64,000 nt of DNA, taken from NCBI GenBank assembly GCA_001644045.1, contig LUUF01000056.1, positions 62,001 to 126,000 on the forward strand, in the 5' to 3' direction. The position numbers were made by a program, and so were the translations under genes. Below, in pieces: positions 43,319 to 52,313 of this stretch. Each line of letters begins with the position of its first letter. Within the stretch, counting starts at the first letter, position 1. Under the pieces are notes generated by a model. It saw nothing but the letters and a program-made list of their open reading frames with translations, was not told where the DNA came from and searched no databases. The DNA is from Methylomonas methanica. GTDB lineage: Bacteria > Pseudomonadota > Gammaproteobacteria > Methylococcales > Methylomonadaceae.

Positions 43319-46300
43319 ATGTTTGAACGTATCATTCGTATCGCCATAGACCATCGCTGGTTGATCATGCTGTGCATATTCGGCATGGCCGCGCTGGGTG
43401 TCTACAACTTTCAAAAACTCCCCATTGATGCTGTGCCAGACATTACCAATGTTCAGGTGCAGATCAATACGACGGCGCCCGGTTATTCACCATTGGAAAC
43501 CGAGCAACGCATAACCTATCCCATGGAGACGGTCATGGCGGGCCTGCCTAATTTGGAGCTGACGCGATCTTTATCGCGCTATGGTCTGTCTCAGATCACG
43601 GTGATTTTCAAAGACGGTACCGACATCTATTTCGCAAGGCAACTGGTCAATCAGCGCATCCAGCAAGCCAAGGATAGACTGCCTCCCGGCGTTATACCGG
43701 CGATGGGTCCCATTGCCACAGGGTTAGGGGAGATTTATCTCTGGACTGTCGAAGCTAAAGACGATGCCAGAAAGCCAGACGGCACCACTTATACCGCAAC
43801 TGATTTGCGTGAAATCCAGGATTGGATCATCAAGCCACAATTGCGCAATGTACCGGGTGTCACCGAAATCAATTCCATTGGCGGTTACGCCAAGCAATAT
43901 CAGGTCGCGCCGATTCCGGAAAAACTCGCGTCCTACGGTCTGGCTTTACAGGACATCGTGACCGCCTTGGATCGCAACAACAACAATGTCGGCGCTGGTT
44001 ACATTGAGAAGCACGGCGAACAATATTTGATCCGTGCGCCGGGCCAAGTTAGCTCGATGGAAGATATTGGTAACATCATTCTCGGCAATGTGCAGGGCGT
44101 GCCTATCCGTATCCGCGATGTGGGCGAAGTTGAGATTGGCCGAGAATTGCGCACTGGAGCTGCTACCGAAAATGGCCGTGAGGTCGTGCTGGGTACAGTC
44201 TTTATGTTGATCGGTCAGAATAGTCGAGCCGTCTCGCAAGCGGTCGACAAAAAGATGGCGGAAATCAACCGCACGCTGCCCGAAGGAGTTCAGGCCGTAA
44301 CGGTCTATGACCGGACAGTATTGGTCGATAAAGCCATCAACACGGTCAAAAAGAACTTAATCGAAGGCGCTATTCTGGTCATCACGATTCTGTTCATGTT
44401 CCTTGGCAACATCCGTGCGGCCGTCATCACAGCAATGGTCATTCCGTTGTCCATGCTATTCACATTTACCGGCATGGTGACCTATCAGGTGAGCGCCAAC
44501 TTGATGAGTCTGGGGGCGCTCGACTTTGGGATCATCATTGATGGTGCTGTCGTCATTGTCGAGAACTGTGCGCGACGGCTTGCCCATGCCCAGGCAGAAC
44601 GTGGTCGGGCATTGACCCGGCAAGAACGCTTTCATGAGGTATTTGTAGCCTCCAAAGAATCCCGTCGAGCGTTATTGTTCGGCCAATTGATCATCATTGT
44701 GGTGTATTTGCCGATTTTTGCGCTGACAGGCGTGGAAGGCAAGATGTTCCATCCGATGGCTTTCACGGTGGTGATTGCGTTGGTCGGCGCCATGATACTG
44801 TCGATAACGTTTATTCCGGCCGCAGTGGCGCTTTTCATCGGCGATAAAGTCACCGAACAAGAAAATGTACTCATGCAAACAGCCAAACGCTGTTATGCAC
44901 CCGCACTGGATCAGGTGATGGCCAACAAACCCGTGGTTTTAACTTTTGCGACTGTTGCGGTGATTTTGTCTGGCCTTTTAGGTACACGGATGGGTAGTGA
45001 ATTTGTGCCTAGCTTGAATGAAGGCGATTTCTCGATCGGCGTGGCACGCACGCCCGGCACCAGTTTGTCGCAATCCGTCGCCATGCAGCAGCATATCGAA
45101 GAAACCCTGATACAACAGTTCCCGGAAATCGAGCGCGTGTTTTCACGAACCGGCACAGCCGAGATCGCTTCCGACCCGATGCCGCCGAATATCTCGGATG
45201 GGTATATCATGCTCAAGCCTGAAGAGCAGTGGCCTGAACCCAGAAAACCAAGGGATGAACTGCTAGCGGCAATACAGGCGGAAGTCAAAAAACACCCTGG
45301 TAACCTGTACGAATTTTCTCAGCCCATTCAACTTCGCGTAAACGAGCTGATTTCAGGCGTACGTAGCGATGTTGCGGTCAAGGTGTTTGGGGATGATATG
45401 AATGTGTTGAATGACACGGCCACAAAAATTGCGTCGGTCATGACCAACATTCCCGGCGCCTCCGAGGTGAAAGTCGAGCAAACGACGGGCTTGCCTGTGT
45501 TGACGGTCAATATTGACCGGGAAAAAACTGCACGCTACGGCTTGAATGTGGGGGATGTGCAGGATGTCGTGGCTATTGCGATTGGCGGAAAAGAGGCCGG
45601 TATGGTGTTTCAAGGCGACCGCCGTTTCGACATCATCGTTCGCCTACCAGAGCATTTACGTAGTGATATTGAAGCTATTAAGCGTTTGCCGATTGCTTTG
45701 CCACTCGGTCAAGGCATGGACGGACGAACGACTTATATCCCGTTGGCCGAAGTTGCCAAACTGGAGTTGGCGCCAGGACCCAATCAGATCAGCCGTGAAA
45801 ACGGCAAGCGTCGGATCGTGGTCAGCGCCAACGTGCGTGGCCGTGACATCGGCTCGTTCGTAGCCGATGCACAAGGACACCTTAATCAACAAATCAAGAT
45901 ACCGCCAGGTTACTGGACGACTTGGGGGGGACAGTTCGAGCAACTGCAATCGGCCACACAGCGCCTGGAACTTGTGGTGCCAATATCCCTTATATTGGTT
46001 TTTACCCTGTTGTTCATGATGTTTGGAAATGCCAAGGATGGGCTGTTGGTTTTCAGCGGCATTCCGTTTGCATTGACCGGTGGTTTGGTGGCCCTCTGGT
46101 TGCGCGATATTCCAATGTCGATTTCGGCGGCGGTGGGATTTATTGCCTTGTCTGGGGTCGCTGTGCTGAATGGTCTGGTGATGATTGCCTTTATCCGCAG
46201 CCTGCGCGATGAAGGTATGTCGCTGGATAAGGCAATTGTACAAGGTGCTCTGACACGATTGCGTCCTGTATTGATGACGGCATTGGTGGCGTCGTTTGGC

Positions 46301-46462
46301 TTTATACCGATGGCCATTGCCACCGGCACCGGCGCCGAGGTTCAGCGCCCGCTAGCCACCGTAGTCATTGGGGGCATCCTGTCATCAACGATGCTGACGT
46401 TGCTGGTATTACCGATTCTTTATTGTCTTGCGCATCGCAAAGACGAACATATCGATCAATAA
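43319..46462 (+). CDS. czcA: Heavy-metal RND efflux pump CzcA-like
   Basis: The 1047-residue protein is a full-length heavy-metal (HME) RND transporter with 12 membrane helices and two large periplasmic loops. The family signature LDFGIIIDGAVVIVEN in TM4 (Asp near residues 402 and 408) carries the proton-relay residues, and the usual opening FERIIRIAIDHRWLIML and INTTAPGYSPLETEQRITYP are present. It would export divalent cations such as Co, Zn or Cd with CzcB and CzcC. The metal specificity is inferred from the DFGxxxDGA pattern. It is preceded by AGGAGG-type sequence. Confidence 0.94.
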   Translation: MFERIIRIAIDHRWLIMLCIFGMAALGVYNFQKLPIDAVPDITNVQVQINTTAPGYSPLETEQRITYPMETVMAGLPNLELTRSLSRYGLSQITVIFKDGTDIYFARQLVNQRIQQAKDRLPPGVIPAMGPIATGLGEIYLWTVEAKDDARKPDGTTYTATDLREIQDWIIKPQLRNVPGVTEINSIGGYAKQYQVAPIPEKLASYGLALQDIVTALDRNNNNVGAGYIEKHGEQYLIRAPGQVSSMEDIGNIILGNVQGVPIRIRDVGEVEIGRELRTGAATENGREVVLGTVFMLIGQNSRAVSQAVDKKMAEINRTLPEGVQAVTVYDRTVLVDKAINTVKKNLIEGAILVITILFMFLGNIRAAVITAMVIPLSMLFTFTGMVTYQVSANLMSLGALDFGIIIDGAVVIVENCARRLAHAQAERGRALTRQERFHEVFVASKESRRALLFGQLIIIVVYLPIFALTGVEGKMFHPMAFTVVIALVGAMILSITFIPAAVALFIGDKVTEQENVLMQTAKRCYAPALDQVMANKPVVLTFATVAVILSGLLGTRMGSEFVPSLNEGDFSIGVARTPGTSLSQSVAMQQHIEETLIQQFPEIERVFSRTGTAEIASDPMPPNISDGYIMLKPEEQWPEPRKPRDELLAAIQAEVKKHPGNLYEFSQPIQLRVNELISGVRSDVAVKVFGDDMNVLNDTATKIASVMTNIPGASEVKVEQTTGLPVLTVNIDREKTARYGLNVGDVQDVVAIAIGGKEAGMVFQGDRRFDIIVRLPEHLRSDIEAIKRLPIALPLGQGMDGRTTYIPLAEVAKLELAPGPNQISRENGKRRIVVSANVRGRDIGSFVADAQGHLNQQIKIPPGYWTTWGGQFEQLQSATQRLELVVPISLILVFTLLFMMFGNAKDGLLVFSGIPFALTGGLVALWLRDIPMSISAAVGFIALSGVAVLNGLVMIAFIRSLRDEGMSLDKAIVQGALTRLRPVLMTALVASFGFIPMAIATGTGAEVQRPLATVVIGGILSSTMLTLLVLPILYCLAHRKDEHIDQ

Positions 46463-46484
46463 CCGACTTATTGGGGTGAATCTC

Positions 46485-46514
46485 ATGAAAACGAAATTAC
46501 CGAAAAATGGCTAA
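46485..46514 (+). pseudogene. Truncated start of a gene after czcA
   Basis: A good ribosome binding site (GGGGTGA) is followed by ATG and only nine codons, MKTKLPKNG, before TAA. Base composition changes sharply to GC-rich here, and the next genes point the other way. It may mark the 5' stub of a lost czc-operon gene at an insertion junction. Confidence 0.4.
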
Positions 46515-46572
46515 TCCGCCAGGTGCCCGCGCCGAGTCGCCGATCATTACATTTGGTCTTTCTATTCCGACC

Positions 46573-47235
46573 TCAGGCAATCCACAACAGATAAAAGCCG
46601 AGCGCCAGCAGCCCTCCGCCGGCCACCCGATCCACCCAGACCTTCCATCCAGCGCCATCCAGCCGCTGGACAAGGCTGCCGGCCGTGGTGCCGACCAGCA
46701 GCACGGGCGTGCCGGCGCCCAGGCCGTAGAGGAAAAGCAACAGCGCCCCATAAAACATCTGCCCCTGATAGGCTGCGTAAGAGAGCACCGAGGCCAGAAC
46801 CGGCGTACCGCACGGCCCGATCACCAGCGAGAGAAGAAAACCCGTGCCGAACGCGCTGCCGGCACGCAACGGGGCACGCATCAGCCGCTCCAGCGGCAAG
46901 TGCAACCAGCCCAGTAGGTACAGCCCCATCAGCAGCGGCACCAGCGCCACCAGGTGGCGCCCCACGCTACCCAGCCCCGTGATGCGCCCCGCCAGCGAGA
47001 CGGCAATGCCCAGCACTGCCATGGCGACCGCGATGCCAAGCACGAAGGCGACGGCGTTAGTGGTGCTGCGCCGCGAGCCGCAGTTCCTTCCCACGCAACA
47101 GGTCGCCGCTGCGGCCGGGTAGAGCGCCAGGCAGCACGGATTGAGTCCTGCGATCACGCCGGCCACGAGCGATAGCGGCAGGGTAATCAGGCTCCCGCTG
47201 GCCAGTGCGCTGCCGATCTGCGAGACAACGTCCAT
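46573..47235 (-). CDS. CcdA/DsbD-type transmembrane thiol-redox protein
   Basis: The 220-residue membrane protein has six predicted helices and the CcdA/DsbD beta-domain fold: GLNPCCLALYPA with Cys34-Cys35, extra cysteines 46, 47 and 52, and GPCGTPVLASVLSYAAYQG near residue 140. CcdA proteins pass electrons from cytoplasmic thioredoxin to periplasmic thiol proteins; related short forms occur in mercury and arsenic clusters. It is the last gene of the operon that starts with the CadC-like repressor and follows the thioredoxin-fold gene directly, its likely partner. The GC content is well above the czc operon. Confidence 0.83.
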   Translation of the reverse strand: MDVVSQIGSALASGSLITLPLSLVAGVIAGLNPCCLALYPAAAATCCVGRNCGSRRSTTNAVAFVLGIAVAMAVLGIAVSLAGRITGLGSVGRHLVALVPLLMGLYLLGWLHLPLERLMRAPLRAGSAFGTGFLLSLVIGPCGTPVLASVLSYAAYQGQMFYGALLLFLYGLGAGTPVLLVGTTAGSLVQRLDGAGWKVWVDRVAGGGLLALGFYLLWIA

Positions 47236-47631
47236 CTAATCCCCGCTCAGCGTTGCCAGGCGGGCCTCGATCGCTTGCACGGTTTTTTCCTCCTCGCCCT
47301 CGTAGCGCGCGGCTTCGCGGCCGTCCTTGTCGAGGATGACCACGGTCGGGGCGCTCACCACGCGATACCGCGCCAACAGCTCAGAAGCGCTGTTGGGCAT
47401 GAGTTCCTCCACCTTGACGCCGCGCTTCCCGGCAGCACGCACGGTACGGATGATTTCGCCGCAGCGGTCTTCGGCCTCCTCCGCTTCGTTGAGATCGGCA
47501 ATCAAAAGCACCGATGGCGTGCCGGCGTCAACTGCCAGAGGGGCCGTGCCGAGCGCCTGCTGCTTATAGACAACGATGGTGACTGCGGCGAGCAGCACGC
47601 AGACCAGTCCGATCCATCTAGCTTTTTTCAT
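47236..47631 (-). CDS. Membrane-anchored thioredoxin-fold protein lacking CxxC
   Basis: The 131-residue protein has an N-terminal membrane helix (WIGLVCVLLAAVTIVVYK) and a thioredoxin-like domain (PSVLLIADLN, RYRVVSAPTVVILDKDGREA with the cis-Pro loop). At the active-site position only DRCGEI, a single Cys, is found, so it is not a standard disulfide reductase. ATG 47631 is chosen at the membrane anchor; the long upstream extension lies in the MtrA-like gene. It sits between that gene and the CcdA-like gene with 0-14 base gaps or overlaps, which suggests a shared redox job. Confidence 0.78.
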   Translation of the reverse strand: MKKARWIGLVCVLLAAVTIVVYKQQALGTAPLAVDAGTPSVLLIADLNEAEEAEDRCGEIIRTVRAAGKRGVKVEELMPNSASELLARYRVVSAPTVVILDKDGREAARYEGEEEKTVQAIEARLATLSGD

Positions 47632-48808
47632 TGCATACCTCTTGCGGCCCGCAGCCGCATGAACGTTTGATAGGCGGCACCGTGGTGGGCGCCAGAGTGA
47701 TTTCGCCTGCCGCCCGATCCTGCACGTAAGGCAGGTCGGTGCGCAGGCTCTCTTCGGCGCGGGCCAGCTCCCGTCCGAGATAGGCCGCATGGTCCAGACG
47801 GCTGATGAGTCCCGCCTCAATCGCCGTCGCGTACAATGCCGCAGGCGTTTGGGCTTCGAAGACCCGATCCAGCACCCCCTGGTTGGTATAGTGTTCCAGA
47901 ATCAGACGATTGTGAGCCTGATCGGGATAGACCACGAAATAGCCTTGCGGGTCAAGTATCAGGCGCTGAGGTTCGTGAGCCGACTCTATCGGTATCGTCG
48001 CCGTGTCGGGTATGGGGCCGCCGAAGGGGCCTGGGTTTCGGTGGGCGGCCTGCAATGCCAAATCGAGTATCGCTTCTTTATTGGATTCGCCGATCACGTC
48101 AATCAGTTCCACCTGGCGGCGGAAGGCGTCGATATGCTCGACGGACAAGTTCTTCAGCAAAGGGCGCTTACCCTGGGCGCCGACGATGCGCATTTTCTCG
48201 TTGACACCGTGTTGCATCAGGCTGACCAGCGACTGACCGGGCAAATGACCGATGGCTTGACGGGTATCCTCACCGCAGACAATGAGGAAGCGAATGTGCG
48301 GATTCGATAGAACGTTACGAATCAAATGCTCGATGCCCAAGTTCTCGGTGTGCAGGCTACCCACGATGGACAGCTCGGCCGCCTTGGTGCCCGCCAGTTC
48401 CTCGACGAGCGGATCGGAGTTCAGGGCGCATACGGCGACGGGCGCCTGGAAGCGCAGCACGCGGTAGTTGCCCGGAAGCGGCGGCCAACCAATGCGTTCC
48501 TCGGACTCTTCCGTCGGGCACAGATCGAGACTCGCGCCGGCTTCCGGGTAGGCTTCCGCAAAAGCATTCGCGGCAATCGCCGGATAGCACACCGGGCAGC
48601 CTAGGCAATCGTATTTTTTCGGCAGAAACACCGTACGGGCCTGGGCGAGAATCGGAGCCAGCTTGCTCCTTCCTGCTTCGGTTTCCGCGAAGGCCTCCAC
48701 AGTCTGCTGAAAGCAGCCGCATTTGTGGCATTTGGGCGCCGCAATCGCCTCTTCGATTTGCTCGGTGATGACGCGCAAGGCGGACGCATCCTGTTCAACA
48801 GTGGTCAT
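47618..48808 (-). CDS. MtrA-like / DUF4346 protein with Cys-rich N-terminus
   Basis: In this 396-residue protein residues 115-245 match the cytoplasmic domain of archaeal MtrA (tetrahydromethanopterin S-methyltransferase subunit A): VGSLHTENLGIEHLIRNVLS, NPHIRFLIVCGE, GHLPGQSLVSL, RIVGAQGKRPLLKN. His188 in GHLPGQ aligns with the MtrA histidine that is the lower ligand of cobalt in the corrinoid. Residues 280-350 fit DUF4346. The N-terminus has CHKCGC (27-32) and CLGCPVC (68-74), which could hold an iron-sulfur cluster or metal, and the C-terminus has SCGCGPQEVC. ATG 48808 follows GGAGG. A corrinoid or methyl-transfer role in metal(loid) response is inferred. Confidence 0.8.
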   Translation of the reverse strand: MTTVEQDASALRVITEQIEEAIAAPKCHKCGCFQQTVEAFAETEAGRSKLAPILAQARTVFLPKKYDCLGCPVCYPAIAANAFAEAYPEAGASLDLCPTEESEERIGWPPLPGNYRVLRFQAPVAVCALNSDPLVEELAGTKAAELSIVGSLHTENLGIEHLIRNVLSNPHIRFLIVCGEDTRQAIGHLPGQSLVSLMQHGVNEKMRIVGAQGKRPLLKNLSVEHIDAFRRQVELIDVIGESNKEAILDLALQAAHRNPGPFGGPIPDTATIPIESAHEPQRLILDPQGYFVVYPDQAHNRLILEHYTNQGVLDRVFEAQTPAALYATAIEAGLISRLDHAAYLGRELARAEESLRTDLPYVQDRAAGEITLAPTTVPPIKRSCGCGPQEVCNEKS

Positions 48809-49358
48809 GCGGTCCTCCTTCCCACTCGCCCGGCGCCGGCTGACGATGAATCTTAAATTCGCAATAGGCGTGCCCAAGCCCCAGGCAGGCGGTTTCTTCC
48901 ACGCTCAAGGCCTTTTCGTCGGTCACACCGCGCAGGAAGCCCTCAAAAAGCCCGGCATCAAAGCCGCAGACGGTTCTTTCCACGTTGGGAATCGGCCAGC
49001 CTAGAACCGCCGAGCAGCCGGAGATTTGAAGCAGCGCCCCTTCCGCGTTACGGTGAAGAATACGCGACTCGATCACCCCCTCCAGGCCACAGGCCAAAAT
49101 CAGCGCGGAAAGAGCCACATCCAGACAAACAGGTTTTTCGTTTTGCTCCACGGCAATACGCGCGCCGATGACGCGTCCCATTTCCCGCAAGGGCGCAGCA
49201 AAATCGCTGTCCAGACCAATAAGTTTCACCGCGAGCCGGTCCAACGCGGCGAAATCGCTTGCCGCGATTCCGCCCAGCCACGACGCGTTAGTGCAAGACG
49301 AAACAGAGCTGAGTTCGGAATCGATGCGCTCTATCGAAGGTATTGCTGCCTTGGTCAT
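48795..49358 (-). CDS. V4R-domain protein
   Basis: The 187-residue protein ends in a V4R (4-vinyl reductase) type domain: the segment around residues 85-170 includes GLEGVIESRILHRN, LQISGCSAVLGWPI and the closing ETACLGLGHAYCEFKIH (Cys158, Cys166), the usual C-x-GxG-x2-CEF metal or ligand-binding end. V4R domains bind small hydrophobic or metal ligands. ATG 49358 is chosen; a GTG one codon earlier is possible. It overlaps the MtrA-like start by 14 bases, so the two are coupled. Confidence 0.75.
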   Translation of the reverse strand: MTKAAIPSIERIDSELSSVSSCTNASWLGGIAASDFAALDRLAVKLIGLDSDFAAPLREMGRVIGARIAVEQNEKPVCLDVALSALILACGLEGVIESRILHRNAEGALLQISGCSAVLGWPIPNVERTVCGFDAGLFEGFLRGVTDEKALSVEETACLGLGHAYCEFKIHRQPAPGEWEGGPHDHC

Positions 49359-49440
49359 CACATCACCCGGAAAGGATAGACAAAAACGCCATTGTTCGTT
49401 ACTATCGAAATCATCGAAATGACTGCGCCAAAAAGAAGGT

Positions 49441-49827
49441 TCATCCCGCTTTCGCCTCTAACAAGGTCAGATCGCCCTTGATGGCCTTCACGAGATATTC
49501 ACTGTGAAGTCGGTAATAAACCATCCTGCCGTCGTTGCGCATGCGCAGCCAACCTTGGTCGCGCAGCAGTTTCAGCTGATGAGAGGTGGCCGCTAGACTG
49601 AGACCCAGTACATGGGCTATGTCGCAGACACACAGTTCTCTCTGGTCAAGCGCCAGCAGGATTCTCAGCCGGGTGGTATTGCCAAGCAGCTTGTAGAATT
49701 CCGCCAGCTCATGGAGGCGGCTTTCCTCCTTAGCCAGACTCGCCTGGACCGCAGCCACTTTGTCGTGTTCAAAGCAAGGGATATTGCAGATGTCTGCTTG
49801 TCTGGGTACAGTGATAACCGTTTTCAT
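49441..49827 (-). CDS. cadC: CadC-like ArsR-family metal-responsive repressor
   Basis: The 128-residue winged-helix repressor has the four metal-sensing cysteines of CadC in matching spacing: Cys14 and Cys18 (ICNIPCF) in the N-terminal arm and Cys66 and Cys68 (ELCVCD) in the sensing helix. The DNA-recognition helix is LSLAATSHQLKLLRDQG. CadC binds Cd, Pb or Zn and releases its operator. It is divergent from the CadA-like ATPase across 80 bases and heads the V4R/MtrA-like operon on its own strand, so it may control both. An alternative ATG lies at 49842. Confidence 0.87.
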   Translation of the reverse strand: MKTVITVPRQADICNIPCFEHDKVAAVQASLAKEESRLHELAEFYKLLGNTTRLRILLALDQRELCVCDIAHVLGLSLAATSHQLKLLRDQGWLRMRNDGRMVYYRLHSEYLVKAIKGDLTLLEAKAG

Positions 49828-49838
49828 AGGGTTATTTC

Positions 49839-49862
49839 TCATTTCGATGATTGCGAAAATGA
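49839..49862. promoter_or_regulatory. Inverted repeat between cadC and cadA (putative operator)
   Basis: TCATTTCG (49839-49846) and CGAAAATGA (49854-49862) form an imperfect inverted repeat in the divergent promoter region, the expected place for an ArsR-family operator serving both genes. Confidence 0.4.
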
Positions 49863-49907
49863 TAGCGCAGGCATTGGCAAATTTCAAGAACTAACGGTAC
49901 CAGCATT

Positions 49908-52229
49908 ATGAACATAAACAATCAATCGGAAAAACCTTGCTGTTGTGCAGAGGAGAAATCGGACAGCAGCCAGACGGCCGCATCAGTGCCTGCAAGCGCC
50001 ATAACTTTCAAGATCGAAGGTCTGGACTGCGCCGAAGAAGTTGCCACATTAAAGAGCGCGATAGGCCCGCTAGTGGGTGGCAGTGACAAGTTGGCCTTTG
50101 ATGTATTGAACGGGCGCATGACGCTGTTGTCTGATGCCGAGCCTGTGACTGAAAAAACCATCATTAAGGCCGTTGCGGCAACCGGCATGAAGGCGACCCG
50201 CTGGCAAGCCGGTCAGACCGATGCCAATGTCAAGCAACTGCACCGTTCAAAGACCGTGTATACCACACTCAGCGGTTTGCTTATCGTGATCGGCATGTTG
50301 ATTCATATCACAATCGCCGGTGGCTTTAGTGATGCGCAAACTTTTCTCAGCCATCCTGAGAATTGGTCTCTAAATTGGGAGGTTATCACTGACTATCTCA
50401 CTAGCTTATTGAACGCACATACTCAGCAGGCCATGCCTTTGCCTGAAAAAATCGCCTTTGGCCTGGCGGTGATTTTCGGCGGTCGGCATGTGGTTGTTAA
50501 AGCTTTTTATGCGCTAAAACGATTGCGTGCCGATATGAATTTATTGATGACGGTGGCCGTTATCGGCGCCATGTTCATTAATGAATGGTTTGAAGCGGCC
50601 ACCGTGAGTTTTCTGTTTGCCCTGTCCCTGGCGATTGAAAGCTGGAGTATTGGCCGTGCCCGTCACGCGGTAGAAGCGTTGTTGGATTTAGCGCCATCGA
50701 CGGTGACGGTCAAGGATGAATCCGGAAAAGAACGCGTGGTATCTGCCGGCGACGTCAGTATAGGCACCCGTTTCATTTTAGCGCCTGGCGATAAAATCCC
50801 CTTGGATGGCGAGGTGATTACCGGCTTCAGTTCAGTCAACCAAGCGCCAATTACCGGTGAAAGCATGCCGGTTGCCAAGCAAGTGGGCGATGAAGTGTTT
50901 GCCGGCAGTATCAATGGTGAAGGGACACTGGAAATCCGATCAAGCAAACTTGTCACGGATACCACCCTGGCACAGATCACGCGTCTGGTTGGAGAAGCGC
51001 ATGGCAAACGGGCGGAAGCCGAACAATGGGTGGATAAGTTTGCCCGCATTTATACTCCAGTAGTAATGATCTTAGCCCTGGCCGTCTGTGTCGTTCCGCC
51101 GCTGTTCTTAGGAGGCATTTGGAACGAGTGGATCTATCGTGCCTTAGTATTATTGGTGATTGCCTGCCCCTGTGCCTTGGTCATTTCAACACCGGTCAGT
51201 ATTGTCGCGGCATTGGCTAGTGCAGCCCGTCAAGGCATTCTGATCAAAGGCGGCATTTATATCGAAACACCGGCCCATCTGAATGCGATTGCTTTTGATA
51301 AAACCGGTACGCTGACTTGTGGCGAGCCGATCGTCACCGGTGTTTACCCATTTAATAGTCATACCGAAGAAGAACTTTTAAGCCGTGCTGCCGCACTGGA
51401 AGCACGAAGCAATCATCCGTTGGCCAAAGCCATTTTACGCTATACGGAACAACGTGGTATCAACGTAGCCAGCGCTGACAACGTGACGGTTTTGCCTGGT
51501 AAGGGGGTAACCGGACTATTTAATGGCACTAATTACTGGCTGGGATCGCGTCGCTATTTATTGGAACGTAGCCGGGAAATTCCGGAAATTAGTCAAAAAG
51601 CGATTACCCTTGAACAAACAGGGCAAACCGTGATTGCCATTGGTAATGATCGGCATATTTGCGGCCTCATTGCCGTTGCCGATCAACCTCGCGCCGACAT
51701 CAGATCGATTTTGCAAGCGCTGAGACAGACAGGCATCAAACATTTAGCCATGTTAACCGGCGATAATCGGGTGACGGCCAATAACATCGCGTCCCAAATT
51801 GGCATCGATGAGGTACACGCCGAATTGTTGCCCGCCGATAAAGTGGAGATCGTCAGTCAAATGGTCGAAAAATACGGACAGGTGGCGATGGTCGGCGATG
51901 GTGTCAACGATGCGCCGGCGCTGGGCCGGGCCAACCTGGGGATTGCCATGGGGGTATTAGGGTCGGATGCGGCCATCGAAATAGCCGATATTGCGCTGAT
52001 GGGTGATGATCTTTCCAAACTGCCTTGGCTGATTGGGCATTCCAAAAGAACCTTGGCGATTATTCGACAGAATATTGCTTTTGCGCTGACGATCAAGGCC
52101 GCTTTTGCAATCTTAGCTTTTGCCGGTGTGGCGACCTTATGGGAAGCCATAGCAGCTGATATGGGCGCTTCCCTATTGGTTGTAGCCAACGGATTGAGAT
52201 TACTTCATCCCAAAAATACGGTCTTTTAA
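49908..52229 (+). CDS. cadA: Cd/Zn/Pb-exporting P1B-type ATPase (CadA/ZntA)
   Basis: The 773-residue protein has a Cys-rich start (PCCCAEE, residues 10-16), a heavy-metal domain with GLDCAEE (about 39-45), eight membrane helices, the actuator motif ITGES near 314, the transmembrane metal site CPCAL near 419, the phosphorylation site DKTGTLT near 464, SNHPLAKA and the hinge GDGVNDAPALG. CPC with GLDCAEE-type HMA marks the Zn/Cd/Pb group. It exports cations from the cytoplasm with ATP and is divergent from the matching CadC-like repressor. Confidence 0.95.
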   Translation: MNINNQSEKPCCCAEEKSDSSQTAASVPASAITFKIEGLDCAEEVATLKSAIGPLVGGSDKLAFDVLNGRMTLLSDAEPVTEKTIIKAVAATGMKATRWQAGQTDANVKQLHRSKTVYTTLSGLLIVIGMLIHITIAGGFSDAQTFLSHPENWSLNWEVITDYLTSLLNAHTQQAMPLPEKIAFGLAVIFGGRHVVVKAFYALKRLRADMNLLMTVAVIGAMFINEWFEAATVSFLFALSLAIESWSIGRARHAVEALLDLAPSTVTVKDESGKERVVSAGDVSIGTRFILAPGDKIPLDGEVITGFSSVNQAPITGESMPVAKQVGDEVFAGSINGEGTLEIRSSKLVTDTTLAQITRLVGEAHGKRAEAEQWVDKFARIYTPVVMILALAVCVVPPLFLGGIWNEWIYRALVLLVIACPCALVISTPVSIVAALASAARQGILIKGGIYIETPAHLNAIAFDKTGTLTCGEPIVTGVYPFNSHTEEELLSRAAALEARSNHPLAKAILRYTEQRGINVASADNVTVLPGKGVTGLFNGTNYWLGSRRYLLERSREIPEISQKAITLEQTGQTVIAIGNDRHICGLIAVADQPRADIRSILQALRQTGIKHLAMLTGDNRVTANNIASQIGIDEVHAELLPADKVEIVSQMVEKYGQVAMVGDGVNDAPALGRANLGIAMGVLGSDAAIEIADIALMGDDLSKLPWLIGHSKRTLAIIRQNIAFALTIKAAFAILAFAGVATLWEAIAADMGASLLVVANGLRLLHPKNTVF

Positions 52230-52313
52230 GTGGCCCTGAATTTAATAAAGGTCGCTTTAACATCGTCAAAGCACCTACACATTACCTTTTCGAGATAACC
52301 TTTAGAGATAACC

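Noticed and set aside
46573-49827. hgcAB-type mercury methylation genes
   Set aside because: The corrinoid-type protein matches MtrA/DUF4346, not HgcA; the HgcA cap-helix motif and an HgcB ferredoxin are absent.
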